DNA of 64,000 nucleotides from [Bacillus] enclensis (GTDB lineage Bacteria; Bacillota; Bacilli; Bacillales; Bacillaceae_B): NCBI RefSeq assembly GCF_001456935.1, contig NZ_KQ758482.1:124001-188000 (forward strand). The letters run 5' to 3'. The notes below the pieces were generated by a model. The model was not told the DNA's origin, searched no databases, and was given only the letters and a program-made list of their open reading frames with translations. Numbering within the stretch: the stretch's first letter is position 1; each line of letters begins with the position of its first letter. Of this stretch, positions 1-8,476 are shown one piece after another. The position numbers and the translations under genes were made by a program.

Positions 1-504
1 GTTATGATTCACCTCACTCCAGAACTTTGGGATTTCCTGATGATTTTCCCCATCGGTCGTTTTCATCCTCAGCCCTTTTCCAATTACGTTGAATGACTCC
101 CTCTTTACAATCTTATAGTCCATTTCCTTCTCTCCTTTTAATTGTATTTGAAAAGAGATGCGCGGGAATGCTTTAAGGCTCGCCCCTGATTCCCTGACTG
201 CCGAGGGAGATACTCCATGAACTTTCCTGAACGCTTTAGAGAAGGCTTCCGGTGTTTCGTATCCATATTGAAATGCCACATCGATCACTTTGCTGCCGGT
301 GTCCGTCAGTTCCTGGGCAGCAAGTGTCAGCCTCCTCCTGCGAATGTAATCCGCCACAGTAAACCCTGTCACGATATGAAACATCCGCTGGAAGTGGAAT
401 TTCGAACTAAGGGTGATATGAGCCAATTCGTCGAGCTCAATCTTTTCATGAAGATTGTCTTCGATATACTCGATACAGTCATTCATTCTTTGGAGCATCT
501 CCAT
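1..504 (-). CDS. AraC-family transcriptional regulator with start of an effector domain (truncated by window edge)
   Basis: Reading the minus strand from the ATG at 504 gives an open frame of 168 codons that runs off the window without a stop. The first 100 or so residues are a typical AraC-type double helix-turn-helix (IEYIEDNLHEKIELDELA, then FHFQRMFHIVTG and the second helix pair ending GVSPSAVRE). After a linker the frame continues with MDYKIVKRESFNVIGKG, which looks like the start of a GyrI-like effector-binding domain. An AGGAG lies 11 bases before the ATG; an in-frame ATG follows two codons later. The HTH-first, GyrI-second order is common in Bacillus regulators that respond to small molecules. 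The ligand cannot be told, and the C-terminus is missing. Confidence 0.85.
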   Translation of the reverse strand, partial: MEMLQRMNDCIEYIEDNLHEKIELDELAHITLSSKFHFQRMFHIVTGFTVADYIRRRRLTLAAQELTDTGSKVIDVAFQYGYETPEAFSKAFRKVHGVSPSAVRESGASLKAFPRISFQIQLKGEKEMDYKIVKRESFNVIGKGLRMKTTDGENHQEIPKFWSEVNHN

Positions 505-856
505 GCGGTTTTCATCTCCTTATGTAAAAAATTATAGCAACCCCGGGTTTCATGGTCCGGTTCCATTGTGCTCAGTGGTGACAGATTGATTTTCTGAGAG
601 TTTATAAGAGCCTGAAGATTTCTCAGTACTCAACACTACTTACCATTCTCCAATTAACAGGGAGATTCCTTTAATATGTTTTTATAGATTACCTTGGCAT
701 TCACTCGACATTTAAATCAGCCCCATCCGTTTCGCCTGTCCACTTCGTCACATAAGCAGCAGTAATGTCAAAAGGAGCAGAAAAGGCTGTCTACAAGACA
801 CTGAGAGCATGACTCGATCTGTGTCACGCTTTCTGATACACCGCCATTCAGTGGGA
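505..856. other. Intergenic region, no gene seen
   Basis: This stretch separates the AraC-type gene (reading left) from the end of the coiled-coil gene at 857. I see no coding frame with a ribosome binding site on either strand, no convincing terminator hairpin and no repeat shared with the rest of the window. It must hold the AraC-type promoter, but I cannot place it. Confidence 0.5.
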
Positions 857-2182
857 TCAGCCATTCTGCCCCTTTAACATTTGTGCCTTCAGGTAGTGAA
901 TCTCTTTTGTTAAAAGCCTTATCTCCTCTTCCATGGAGTAAATAATGGAAAGATTCATAGTCAGTTTACTTTCATACTTTGAGGCGAGGTTTGACAACTC
1001 TTTGATTTGTTTTTCAAACCCATTATCATCATTCCTTGATGTGTGGTTGACCTTATTGGTGGACAAACTATGCAGCTCTTTTTCAACCTCCTCGACCTTC
1101 ATCATCAATTCTTGATTATGACTTTCCAATCTTGCTAACTGTTGTTGATATAGCTTTTGTTCATCTTCCAAAGTGTTGGATTCTTCAAGTGCCCGAACCA
1201 GTGATTCGTTCGTTTGTTTCAATTTTTTGTTTACTTCCAGGAGTTCCTCCATCTTTTTTGATGCATGGGGAGGACCGGCGTCATGTTTCTGTATCAGTTT
1301 GTGGTTATCTGCTTCTGCCTGCAGTAATTTAGCTTTCAAAGCTTCAAGTTCGTGTTGCAATGCTTGTATCATTCCCGACGACTCATCTTTTTCTTCTTTT
1401 GTATTTTCTAAGGTTTTTGTAGTCTGTGAGAGTTTGTCTTCCATTTTTTGTTTTTCCTTTATCTGCTCCTGCAGTAAGGAACGGGCATTCTGGATGTCAG
1501 TTTCAAGCTCTTGATTTATTCTTTTTACTTCTTCAGTTTCTGATTGAAAAGCTTCTTGAGCGGAAGTGATTTTGTTATATTGAGTGGTCTTTTCTTTTAA
1601 TTCTTTGATCGTTTTTTTTAGCTCAGACCTCAGTTTTTTGTTCCGCCTGTCTTTTTTCTGCTGCTCTTTTTTCTCCTTTGCCAGCTCCTGTTTGAGTTCT
1701 TTGTTTATCGACACGGCTTGTGTTATTTCTTCTTTCAGCCTGGAGATTTCTTGCTGATGATCATGCTCGGCCGATTGTAATTCACTGTGGAGCTCCTTGC
1801 TTTTTCCTTTCCATTCTTCCACTGCGGCGTTCTCAGTAACTAATTGCTGCTTCAAATTAGCAATCTCAAGGGATAATTGTTGATTTTCCTTCACTTGAGC
1901 TGCTAATTGTTCGTGGTTCGCTTTAATATGATTATTTTCACCTGTTAACTGCAAGTTCATTTCAGTTAAAGCATTGATTTCTTTTGCAAACTCTTCCTGA
2001 AGTTCTTTCAGGTACGCTGTCAGCTCGTTATTCTTCTCCTGCGCTTTCTCAAACTCCTGAACCGTATAGTTTTTTCTATACCTTTCTACTTTTCTCTTAT
2101 ATTTTTCCAACTCTGCTTTATAGTAGAGGATCTTTTGTTCAAGTAGAATGGTTTCATCCGTTTGTTTACGCTTTTTGCGCAT
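857..2182 (-). CDS. Long coiled-coil protein, function unknown
   Basis: About 441 residues, almost all charged heptad-type helix rich in Glu, Lys, Gln and Leu, with no Cys and no membrane segment or signal peptide. I chose the ATG at 2182 (MRKKRKQ) because GGGGGTGA lies just in front of it; a TTG 12 codons further upstream has no such site. The gene begins about 50 bases after the stop of the coiled-coil gene at 2233, so the two are probably one transcript. A nearly pure coiled coil of this size is structural or scaffolding by appearance. The neighbours are spore-type genes, so a role in the spore envelope is possible, but that is inference. I do not recognise the family. Confidence 0.75.
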   Translation of the reverse strand: MRKKRKQTDETILLEQKILYYKAELEKYKRKVERYRKNYTVQEFEKAQEKNNELTAYLKELQEEFAKEINALTEMNLQLTGENNHIKANHEQLAAQVKENQQLSLEIANLKQQLVTENAAVEEWKGKSKELHSELQSAEHDHQQEISRLKEEITQAVSINKELKQELAKEKKEQQKKDRRNKKLRSELKKTIKELKEKTTQYNKITSAQEAFQSETEEVKRINQELETDIQNARSLLQEQIKEKQKMEDKLSQTTKTLENTKEEKDESSGMIQALQHELEALKAKLLQAEADNHKLIQKHDAGPPHASKKMEELLEVNKKLKQTNESLVRALEESNTLEDEQKLYQQQLARLESHNQELMMKVEEVEKELHSLSTNKVNHTSRNDDNGFEKQIKELSNLASKYESKLTMNLSIIYSMEEEIRLLTKEIHYLKAQMLKGQNG

Positions 2183-2232
2183 ATCATCTTCACCCCCTTC
2201 CTGATTCACTGTCAGCAAATGGCTCCCTTTGA

Positions 2233-3273
2233 TTATCTTGAATTGTTGAAAGGATTTATTACAGACGAGGACGATCCCAGATTCTTTGCTTCATAATATT
2301 TTCTTAATGCTTCTTTGCTTTTTTGATTGTCATCTGAATCATGATAGGGTTCCGTGAAGTCATTCGGTGCATAGGGCTGACGATTTCGAGATTGTGACTG
2401 GACAGCATGGGTTCTTTGATGATTAAAGTGCTCATTTGCATATGGATGATTAGGTTGGGCTGACAGCATTTCCTTTAATTGCTTGTTTTCAGTACTGATT
2501 CTTTTATTCACTTCTTTTTGATTAGAAATCGTATTCTTGATTTGTTGTATGGCTCCCTCGTATTTGTTCTCATTTTCATTCATTTTTTCAATCGTTTGCT
2601 TTAATTGCTGTATTAATTGTTTATTTTCTTCTTCTTTCTTCATATAGGTGATCAACGACTCCTTCATAAGCTCAATCCGGGACTTACTCTCTGACACTTC
2701 ACCTTTCAGCAGCTCGATCGAACTCAGCAACTGGTCGATTTTATCTCCTGCATGGTCTTGATTTTCATCTTTCTGGGAATTCCAGAACATATAACTCCAC
2801 TTCTTTCTGCTTGTTTGTTTAAGCATTCTTACCGATTTATAAAAAGAATCAAGATCTTCCAGGATCCCTTCATACCGGGGCAGAATTTCTGCAATGATCC
2901 TGTTGATGTTTTCTGCTGTTTTTTCTTTTTCAAACAAATTTTTCTCCAGTGAAAGTAAGATCTTCAGTACCGATGAAGGCTTTCCTTCTGCGTTTCCTGA
3001 AGAAATTTCCGGCAAAGAATGTTCAATATAGGATTGGGGTGATGATAGAGTTGAACCAGGTACAGTTCCTAAGCCTCCATCTTTGATTGAATCCCCCGCC
3101 TGATAGGCTCGAGCAGGAAAATCACTTTTGTTCAGCAGCTGACCCAGAGCAGAGTTTAATCTTTGGAATTCTTTCAAAGAGTCCTTCATTTGATTGAGCG
3201 CTTCTGAATAAGCGGTCAGCTTTTCTTCATGGTTTTTCAGGTTTTCCAAGGAAAGCGGATCTGGATTCTGCAT
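2233..3273 (-). CDS. Coiled-coil protein, function unknown
   Basis: 346 residues starting MQNPDPLSLENLKNHEEK with AAGGTG eight bases upstream. Helical heptads fill residues 1-60 and about 100-260. The C-terminal 80 residues are different: polar, Asn/Gln/His-rich and probably disordered, with a tract NHQRTHAVQSQSRNRQPYAP. No membrane segment or catalytic motif is visible. It is the first of two coiled-coil genes read leftward, and the pair may form a hetero-oligomer; that is inference from order and similar make-up. The gap upstream holds a hairpin that ends the JAMM operon, so this gene should have its own promoter in 3274-3380. Confidence 0.75.
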   Translation of the reverse strand: MQNPDPLSLENLKNHEEKLTAYSEALNQMKDSLKEFQRLNSALGQLLNKSDFPARAYQAGDSIKDGGLGTVPGSTLSSPQSYIEHSLPEISSGNAEGKPSSVLKILLSLEKNLFEKEKTAENINRIIAEILPRYEGILEDLDSFYKSVRMLKQTSRKKWSYMFWNSQKDENQDHAGDKIDQLLSSIELLKGEVSESKSRIELMKESLITYMKKEEENKQLIQQLKQTIEKMNENENKYEGAIQQIKNTISNQKEVNKRISTENKQLKEMLSAQPNHPYANEHFNHQRTHAVQSQSRNRQPYAPNDFTEPYHDSDDNQKSKEALRKYYEAKNLGSSSSVINPFNNSR

Positions 3274-3382
3274 ACTAACACACCTTCTTCGTTATCTCAT
3301 ATTTAATATATGATTGCAGTGAAGCTTAGGTGAAAGGGGATCTCTATTTCTTTCTTGTGTGCTGAAATCACATTTGCATGCT

Positions 3383-3415
3383 AAAAACTCGTAATCCTGA
3401 TGAATTACGAGTTTT
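3383..3415 (-). terminator. Rho-independent terminator after the JAMM gene
   Basis: A 12-bp stem (AAAACTCGTAAT and its complement) with a short loop, giving a T-run on the minus strand right after the stop of the JAMM-peptidase gene. Confidence 0.8.
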
Positions 3416-3427
3416 ATAGAATTTTAA

Positions 3428-3823
3428 TTAAACAAGCTCAATCTTCAACTCTGTTACAAGGCTGTTTTCGATTAAGAAACATCGCACAGCCGGTTTATTT
3501 TGAACAAGTGAAACGATAATATAGGGAATCTCGGGATAATTGTGGAACAGAATGTCTTCCTGTGAAGGGTATGCCCTGTCCGTGGGATGAGAATGGTAGA
3601 TTGCCATCCACTCCTCGTCCCTGTTCTTGAAGCCTTTGAAAGCCCTGCTGATTTCATTTTCACTCATAGAAAAAGAAACAGGACTGCGATCCACGTTTCT
3701 CATCCGGCAAATTTCAGTTGCCATTCCGTTCTTGCCTGATAATAATCCGCATGCCTCAAGGGGCAGCTCTGTTTGGCAATGTATGATGAGTTCATTGTAG
3801 AGTTCCCGTGATAGGTGAAAATT
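3428..3823 (-). CDS. JAMM/MPN (M67 family) metallopeptidase, start codon unclear
   Basis: The frame has the complete JAMM zinc motif: HSHP, seven residues, then SQED (H-x-H-x7-S-x2-D), as in Rad C/Mov34-like peptidases that cleave isopeptide or thiocarboxylate bonds. The first ATG, at 3724, would begin after the conserved N-terminal helix and catalytic Glu. In the same frame upstream I read NFHLSRELYNELIIHCQTEL followed by PLEACGLLSG, which is the normal family N-terminus, and the frame stays open to 3853. That stretch holds no ATG, GTG or TTG, so the real start is about 3823 with an odd codon, or the start was lost, or there is a sequencing indel. The segment overlaps the stop of the 54-residue gene, suggesting translational coupling. 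Physiological substrate unknown; in Bacillus such genes are usually single small peptidases. Confidence 0.7.
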   Translation of the reverse strand, partial: NFHLSRELYNELIIHCQTELPLEACGLLSGKNGMATEICRMRNVDRSPVSFSMSENEISRAFKGFKNRDEEWMAIYHSHPTDRAYPSQEDILFHNYPEIPYIIVSLVQNKPAVRCFLIENSLVTELKIELV

Positions 3824-3986
3824 ACGATTTCTTGTTTTTCCCGCAGCACCCTTTTACTACGTTATCCGCAGTTTTTTTAATGGTATTAACAGGCTTCTTA
3901 AAGGAAGTTTTCATCTGGTTATTTGCCTGGCCATTCATTGCTTTAAGATGCTTTTGAACACTGTTATAAAAATTCTCAAATGCCAT
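3822..3986 (-). CDS. Small 54-residue protein of unknown function
   Basis: ATG at 3986 follows GGAGTGA with good spacing and opens a 54-codon frame: an amphipathic N-terminal half (MAFENFYNSVQKHLKAMNGQ), a Lys-rich middle and a tail DNVVKGCCGKNKKS with a Cys pair. Its TAA stop overlaps the upstream edge of the JAMM frame, so the two genes look cotranscribed and coupled. A Cys pair near a basic C-terminus could be a metal, disulfide or thiol-modification site. A partner or substrate of the JAMM protease is an attractive but unproven idea. I do not recognise the family. Confidence 0.65.
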   Translation of the reverse strand: MAFENFYNSVQKHLKAMNGQANNQMKTSFKKPVNTIKKTADNVVKGCCGKNKKS

Positions 3987-4120
3987 TTATTCATCACTCC
4001 TTTATTTTTACATATATATATATATGTCCAGTGAATAAAACTCGTACCATCATTAGGGGAAAATAGGTTATTAATAGACTGAAGCCCCATTCCCTGTTAC
4101 CCGTTAAAAGGAGGATAAAC

Positions 4121-5323
4121 ATGGAGATAACTGTAGAGATTTCAGGTATCAGGCAAGGCTCGATATCTTATGAGTCCATTCCTGCATTTCTGCTGTTTGT
4201 TGACAATCTCGGATTTGAAACGTCTTGGGATTCATCTCAGACATTACAATTAAAGCCTCGTGCTTCATCAAAGAAAGTTGCCCTTTCCCATGGTTCATCC
4301 GTTACTCACTCCCACAGGAAACGCGATTTAGAATCGCTGATATTAAAGGAAATGGAAGGTTTTTTGGTTCATGATGGCATTGAGGTAACAAAGAAAAAGA
4401 AAAGAAATAAAATCGCAAACACTGACCTCCAAATGATGGTAGAAGTCCTCGAAGATAAGAATGCAGCAAAAACCCAATTGGACCTTTCTTATACGAATCA
4501 CGATTCCTCCCATACATGGCTTGATTCTCTCCAGAGACAAGTTGAAGCTTCGGGATTCTCATTTTGTGCACGGAAAAAATTTGAGTCATCCTCACCACAG
4601 CTTCAAGTGACAATACGTTTTCCTAAAAAGATGGAAACTAGTGAGAGGACCATGAAACTTAAGCAAGCTTCCATGATCCTGACGATGGGTGTATTGGCCT
4701 ATATGAATACACACCATCCACTGTCTTCGTTTTCTCTCATCCCATTTAATGAGTTATCTTCATTTCTGTCCCCTCCTCCCACTGAAATAAAGGATACAAG
4801 TAAAACGGCAAGTCATGAATCCAACATTACGAGTCTACCCGCAGAAGAGATGAAAATAATAGAAGCCGAAGCTTATTTTGACTATCATGTCTTGTTACAC
4901 AAAGAAGACAGCTCAAAGGTGAAGATCATGGGCAGCTTCCATCTGAAAAATACAGGAACGGAGGCTTTGCAGAATCCTGTTATCTGCTTTCGAATAAGTC
5001 CTGTGAACAGCGTAAAAATTTCCGGACAGATTCTGCCTCCGAATGTAGTCGAGACAAAGGGAGTCCAGGGAGATTACGGTTCAAAAGGCTGGAGATATCT
5101 GAATGATTCCTGGCATAAAGAGATTCAGGAAAAAGGGGAAGTATGGATTTGTCCTGTTCATTCGCTTCAAATACAACCCGGACATTTTGAATCTTTCCAA
5201 AATATTCAAATGACCCTCCTGCAGCCGGAAGAACATGATAAAGTGTCGATCCAGGGTTTTGTCTTCTTCAATGACAACGATCTTCAAATCGAAGCAAATA
5301 ATCAAGTATCTCTTTCTTTCTAA
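4121..5323 (+). CDS. Unknown 400-residue soluble protein, probable spore-block gene
   Basis: ATG follows AAAAGGAGG with ideal spacing. No signal peptide or clear membrane span is present. The N-terminal 50 residues (MEITVEISGIRQGSI onward) look like a small mixed alpha/beta unit, residues 70-190 are polar and basic, residues 190-225 hold a moderately hydrophobic stretch, and residues 245-400 look like a beta-sandwich (alternating hydrophobic strands, HLKNTGTEALQNPVICF). It is divergent from the JAMM operon and followed 31 bases later by the DUF1360 gene on the same strand, so the two probably share a transcript. I do not recognise the family and make no functional claim beyond the spore-type context. 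Confidence 0.7.
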   Translation: MEITVEISGIRQGSISYESIPAFLLFVDNLGFETSWDSSQTLQLKPRASSKKVALSHGSSVTHSHRKRDLESLILKEMEGFLVHDGIEVTKKKKRNKIANTDLQMMVEVLEDKNAAKTQLDLSYTNHDSSHTWLDSLQRQVEASGFSFCARKKFESSSPQLQVTIRFPKKMETSERTMKLKQASMILTMGVLAYMNTHHPLSSFSLIPFNELSSFLSPPPTEIKDTSKTASHESNITSLPAEEMKIIEAEAYFDYHVLLHKEDSSKVKIMGSFHLKNTGTEALQNPVICFRISPVNSVKISGQILPPNVVETKGVQGDYGSKGWRYLNDSWHKEIQEKGEVWICPVHSLQIQPGHFESFQNIQMTLLQPEEHDKVSIQGFVFFNDNDLQIEANNQVSLSF

Positions 5324-5354
5324 ACTGAATATAAAGCAGAAGGAGGTGTGCAGC

Positions 5355-5699
5355 ATGGTAAGTCTATCTTGGATTGAATTCATCATCCTCATCCTGGCTT
5401 CATTCAGGCTGACCCATTTAATTGTCTATGATGAAATTACTTCGTTTATCAGGGACCCTTTCGTCTCGGTTACGTATGAAGAAAATGAAGCTGGGCAGCT
5501 CGTCCAAACCATTGAAGTCAAGGGGAACGGCCTGAGGAGCTGGATCGGCAAACTCTTGAGCTGTCATTGGTGTACCGGGATATGGAGTGCAGCATTAATC
5601 GTAGGCATTTATGTATACTTGCCCGGCGCTTTCCCTGTCATTCTAGTATTGGCTGTTGCGGGAGCGGCTGCTGTGATTGAGTCAAAACTATCTCTATGA
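5355..5699 (+). CDS. DUF1360 family membrane protein (YngL-like)
   Basis: 114 residues from the ATG at 5355, which has AAGGAGGTG in front; the longer open frame upstream overlaps the previous gene and lacks a site. Residues 5-25 form a membrane segment followed by RLTHLIVYD, and the C-terminal 40 residues form one or two more segments. Between them sits the CHWCTGIW motif that marks DUF1360 (B. subtilis YngL and relatives, tied to sporulation). The two Cys around His suggest a metal or redox site. The function is not known. It ends against the coat gene at 5740 with a shared hairpin between them. Confidence 0.85.
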   Translation: MVSLSWIEFIILILASFRLTHLIVYDEITSFIRDPFVSVTYEENEAGQLVQTIEVKGNGLRSWIGKLLSCHWCTGIWSAALIVGIYVYLPGAFPVILVLAVAGAAAVIESKLSL

Positions 5700-5703
5700 G
5701 AAA

Positions 5704-5731
5704 TAGGGGGAAGCAGCAGCTTCCCCCTTTT
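5704..5731. terminator. Bidirectional terminator
   Basis: GGGGGAAGC / GCTTCCCCC hairpin flanked by A- and T-runs, between the convergent DUF1360 gene and the first coat paralogue. Confidence 0.85.
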
Positions 5732-5739
5732 AGGGTATT

Positions 5740-6849
5740 TTAGAATCGGTCGCAGGCCCCAACAGAGATATTATCCTCTGAGATGGCAACAACCATATCT
5801 GCTATAGTCTCAACTCCGCCTTCTTCTCTGAACGCAAGAGTTACTGTGTTGGCAGCATCATCTATTATCATTAGGAATTGTGCGTTTGTTTCTTCCTGTC
5901 CTGCTAATTTAATCGTTCCAACACCAGTTACTGTAAATGCAGCAGGAGGGTCGGTAGCAAGACTACAAATAGGCTGGTTGAGTTGAGTTGCAAAGAACGT
6001 GAAGCTTTGGTCCACTGCAGGGTCAGTACCTCCAGGTAAATCCTGGAACATTACAGTCAGTGAACTGTTTGAGAGAGTACATTGATCACAAATCACTGTG
6101 TTTAATGTCAATCTCCCATTAACAGGCAACAATCCGCCACCATAACGTACTGCAACTGTACGAAGCTCATTCTGCAATGCAGCACTTCCTTGGCATCCGC
6201 AGTTGTCAGGCGGAAAGAATGTTGGACATTGGCGAGGGAATAACGGGAATCGGTCACATTGCGGACGCAGGTTTTCAACAGGGATCGCCTGGCGCGGGCC
6301 ACAGAATTTTGCTTCTACTTCCAGTTTCACTTCTGCTTCTACTTGGACGTCTGCACATATGACAAGATCGATCAATACTTTGTTATCCAATAATCTGCTC
6401 AGGACTACGGCACAGTCGACCTCAAAAATGTCACATTTGATTTCTGTTCCTGGAGGGTTACATAGTATCACTTCATCCGTAAAGCTGACAGGGACGGTGA
6501 ATTTACAAATGAATCTTCCTGAACAGAAGAAGTGAATCCGTAGCTCAGTACTTAGTACAAGCGTGACGATACGGGCACCTTCAACTCCTGGGACTTTTGC
6601 TGGTCTACATGCTGCCACTTCACAATCACGGCTCCCCAACACTTCTTCGCATGTTGCTGTTACTTGCCCGGCACGTTTGAGGCATCTTTTAATACGAGCA
6701 ATACAATCTTTCGGGATATCTACTTTATTGATGTATCTGTCCGAAATCACTACCCAATCGTATACTTTAGTCACTCTGATACACTCTGGACCAATAGGGT
6801 TCGGGTTAGGCGTTTGTTTGCCCTGGATGGGTTTTATGTCTTTTCCCAT
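5740..6849 (-). CDS. Putative spore coat protein, paralogue 1 of 3
   Basis: 369 residues from the ATG at 6849 (MGKDIKPIQGKQTPNP). AAAGGATG sits about nine bases before it; in-frame ATGs a few codons upstream touch the binding site. The protein has a conserved N-terminal head (IGPECIRVTKVYDWVVISDR), a middle with many evenly placed Cys (CEEVLGSRDCEV, LCNPPGTEIKCDIFEVDC), a proline/cysteine segment PRQCPTFFPPDNCGCQGS near residue 240, and a beta-rich C-terminus ending CDRF. It resembles, from memory, the family NCBI calls BMQ_0737 morphogenetic spore coat protein. High Cys content suggests disulfide cross-linking in the coat. It is the most diverged of the three; KDCIARIKRCLKRAGQ replaces the shorter loop of the others. 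Confidence 0.75.
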   Translation of the reverse strand: MGKDIKPIQGKQTPNPNPIGPECIRVTKVYDWVVISDRYINKVDIPKDCIARIKRCLKRAGQVTATCEEVLGSRDCEVAACRPAKVPGVEGARIVTLVLSTELRIHFFCSGRFICKFTVPVSFTDEVILCNPPGTEIKCDIFEVDCAVVLSRLLDNKVLIDLVICADVQVEAEVKLEVEAKFCGPRQAIPVENLRPQCDRFPLFPRQCPTFFPPDNCGCQGSAALQNELRTVAVRYGGGLLPVNGRLTLNTVICDQCTLSNSSLTVMFQDLPGGTDPAVDQSFTFFATQLNQPICSLATDPPAAFTVTGVGTIKLAGQEETNAQFLMIIDDAANTVTLAFREEGGVETIADMVVAISEDNISVGACDRF

Positions 6850-6876
6850 CGCATTCATCCTTTCTATTAATATAAT

Positions 6877-6919
6877 AGTTTCCCTACATATTATGGGAGA
6901 CAAGCAGTGGTGGTACATG
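6877..6919 (-). promoter_or_regulatory. Conserved promoter block of coat paralogue 1 (sigma-K-like)
   Basis: Minus-strand CATAATATGTAGGG with TACCA about 20 bases upstream. It is nearly identical in front of all three paralogues. CATAnnnT(A/G) with an upstream AC fits late mother-cell sigma factors (sigma-K/E) better than sigma-A. The assignment is by eye. Confidence 0.5.
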
Positions 6920-7085
6920 TTTTTGGAAGAAGAGACTGATTCACTATATAAAAATAGATTTAATTTTTTGGTGTACTGTTCTTGAAAACTAGTAAGAATA
7001 CTTGTATATGTATAACCTGTTATTCTTATGGTATTTGTAGCAGTAGGCTGTCACTGTGAGAGTCGAAAGAAACTACCTCTATAAA

Positions 7086-7117
7086 AAATAGGGAGGAAGC
7101 AGCAGCTTCCCCTATTT
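7086..7117 (-). terminator. Terminator after coat paralogue 2
   Basis: AGGGGAAGC / GCTTCC-type hairpin with T-run on the minus strand just after the paralogue 2 stop; a variant of the hairpin at 5704. Confidence 0.8.
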
Positions 7118-7126
7118 GAATAAATA

Positions 7127-8233
7127 TTAGAACTGATCACAATCCCCCACAAAGATATTTTCAGCTGGGATAGCAACTGTCATAGTAGCTAAAATCTCAG
7201 TTCCGCCTTCTTCTCTAATTGTAAGATCGACTGTGTTAGTTGCATCATTTATGGTCATTTGGAACTGAGCGTTTGTTTCTTGCTGTCCAGCTAATTTAAA
7301 CGTTCCAACACCGGTTACTGTCAGATTAGTAGGAGGGGCACCAGGGCTGGTAGTAATGCAAGCTGGCTGGTTGAATTGGGTGGCAAAGAAGGTGAAGCTT
7401 TGATCTACTGCCGGGTCGGCGCCTCCAGGTAAATCCTGGAATACAGCAGTCAGTGAACTGCCCGAGAGCGTACATTGATCACAAATCACTGTATTCAATG
7501 TCAATCTTCCATCAACAGACGTTAACCCACCACCAGAACGTACACTCACTGTGCGAAGTTCATTTAGCAAGGACGCACTTCCTTGGCATTGGCAGTTCGC
7601 AGGCGGGAAGAATGTAGGACATTGACGCGGGAATAGCGGGAATCGGTCACATTGCGGACGGAGGTTTTCAATAGGGATTGCCTGGCGCGGACCGCAGAAT
7701 TTTGCTTCAACTTCCAGTTTCACTTCTGCTTCTACTTGGACGTCTGCACAAATTACTACATCAATCAACACTCTGTTATCCAATAATCTGCTCAGGACCA
7801 CAGCACAATCAACATCGAAAATGTCACAGTTGATTTCAGTTCCAGGAGGATTGCATAGAATCACTTCATCCGTAAAGCTGACAGGCACGGTAAATTCACA
7901 AATGGAACTGCCTGAACAGAAGAAGCGAATGCGCAGCTCAGTACTTAATACCAGGGTCACGATGCGTGCGCCTTCAACTCCAGGCACGTTTGCCGGTCTG
8001 GAAGCCACTTCATCACAATCACGGCTTCCCGGCACTTCTTCACAAGTTGCGGTTACTTGGCCACTGCACCCCTCAATTGCAGCAATACAGTCATCAGGAA
8101 GATCTACTTTATTGGAGTATCTGTCCGAAATCACTACCCAATCGTATACTTTTTGTACTCTGATACATTCCGGACCAATCGGATTCGGGTTGGGCGTTTG
8201 ATTGCCCCGGATGGATCTAATGTCTTTTCCCAT
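7127..8233 (-). CDS. Putative spore coat protein, paralogue 2 of 3
   Basis: 368 residues from the ATG at 8233 (MGKDIRSIRGNQTPNP), chosen for its spacing from AAAGGATG; an ATG three codons upstream abuts the site. It is closely similar along its length to paralogue 3 and somewhat less to paralogue 1. It has the same Cys framework, the IRVQKVYDWVVISDRY head and the PRQCPTFFPPANCQCQGS segment. The C-terminal domain (about 250-368) is the most variable part between copies, with an insertion ACITTSPGAPPTNLTV. Own promoter and own terminator flank it, so the three genes are expressed separately although tandem. It is likely a coat structural protein; exact layer unknown. Confidence 0.75.
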   Translation of the reverse strand: MGKDIRSIRGNQTPNPNPIGPECIRVQKVYDWVVISDRYSNKVDLPDDCIAAIEGCSGQVTATCEEVPGSRDCDEVASRPANVPGVEGARIVTLVLSTELRIRFFCSGSSICEFTVPVSFTDEVILCNPPGTEINCDIFDVDCAVVLSRLLDNRVLIDVVICADVQVEAEVKLEVEAKFCGPRQAIPIENLRPQCDRFPLFPRQCPTFFPPANCQCQGSASLLNELRTVSVRSGGGLTSVDGRLTLNTVICDQCTLSGSSLTAVFQDLPGGADPAVDQSFTFFATQFNQPACITTSPGAPPTNLTVTGVGTFKLAGQQETNAQFQMTINDATNTVDLTIREEGGTEILATMTVAIPAENIFVGDCDQF

Positions 8234-8254
8234 CTTTTTCATCCTTTCAATTAA

Positions 8255-8298
8255 TAGTTTCCCTACATATTATGGAAGACAAGCAGTAATGGTACATG
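8255..8298 (-). promoter_or_regulatory. Conserved promoter block of coat paralogue 2 (sigma-K-like)
   Basis: Same block as at 6877: CATAATATGTAGGG downstream of TACCATTACTGCTTGTC. The match in non-coding sequence shows that the upstream region was duplicated with the gene or is under selection. Confidence 0.5.
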
Positions 8299-8437
8299 TT
8301 CTTGCGAGAAAAGGCTGAAGTACTATATAAATAATTGGGTCTGCAATATTTTTAGCAGGGAATTTATGTATTACTTATTATTAATGTGAAGTATGAAAGG
8401 GCGATTGATATAATTCAGTCGAAATTATTTCAATAAT

Positions 8438-8469
8438 AAATAGGGGGAAGCAGCCCTCCCCCCTATTTT
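8438..8469 (-). terminator. Terminator after coat paralogue 3
   Basis: AATAGGGGG / CCCCCTATT hairpin followed by a T-run on the minus strand, directly after the paralogue 3 stop. Confidence 0.8.
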
Positions 8470-8476
8470 CGGTATG

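Noticed and set aside
4011-4026. (AT)n run as a promoter or origin element
   Set aside because: A short TA simple repeat upstream of the small gene; no consensus at correct spacing and no DnaA boxes.
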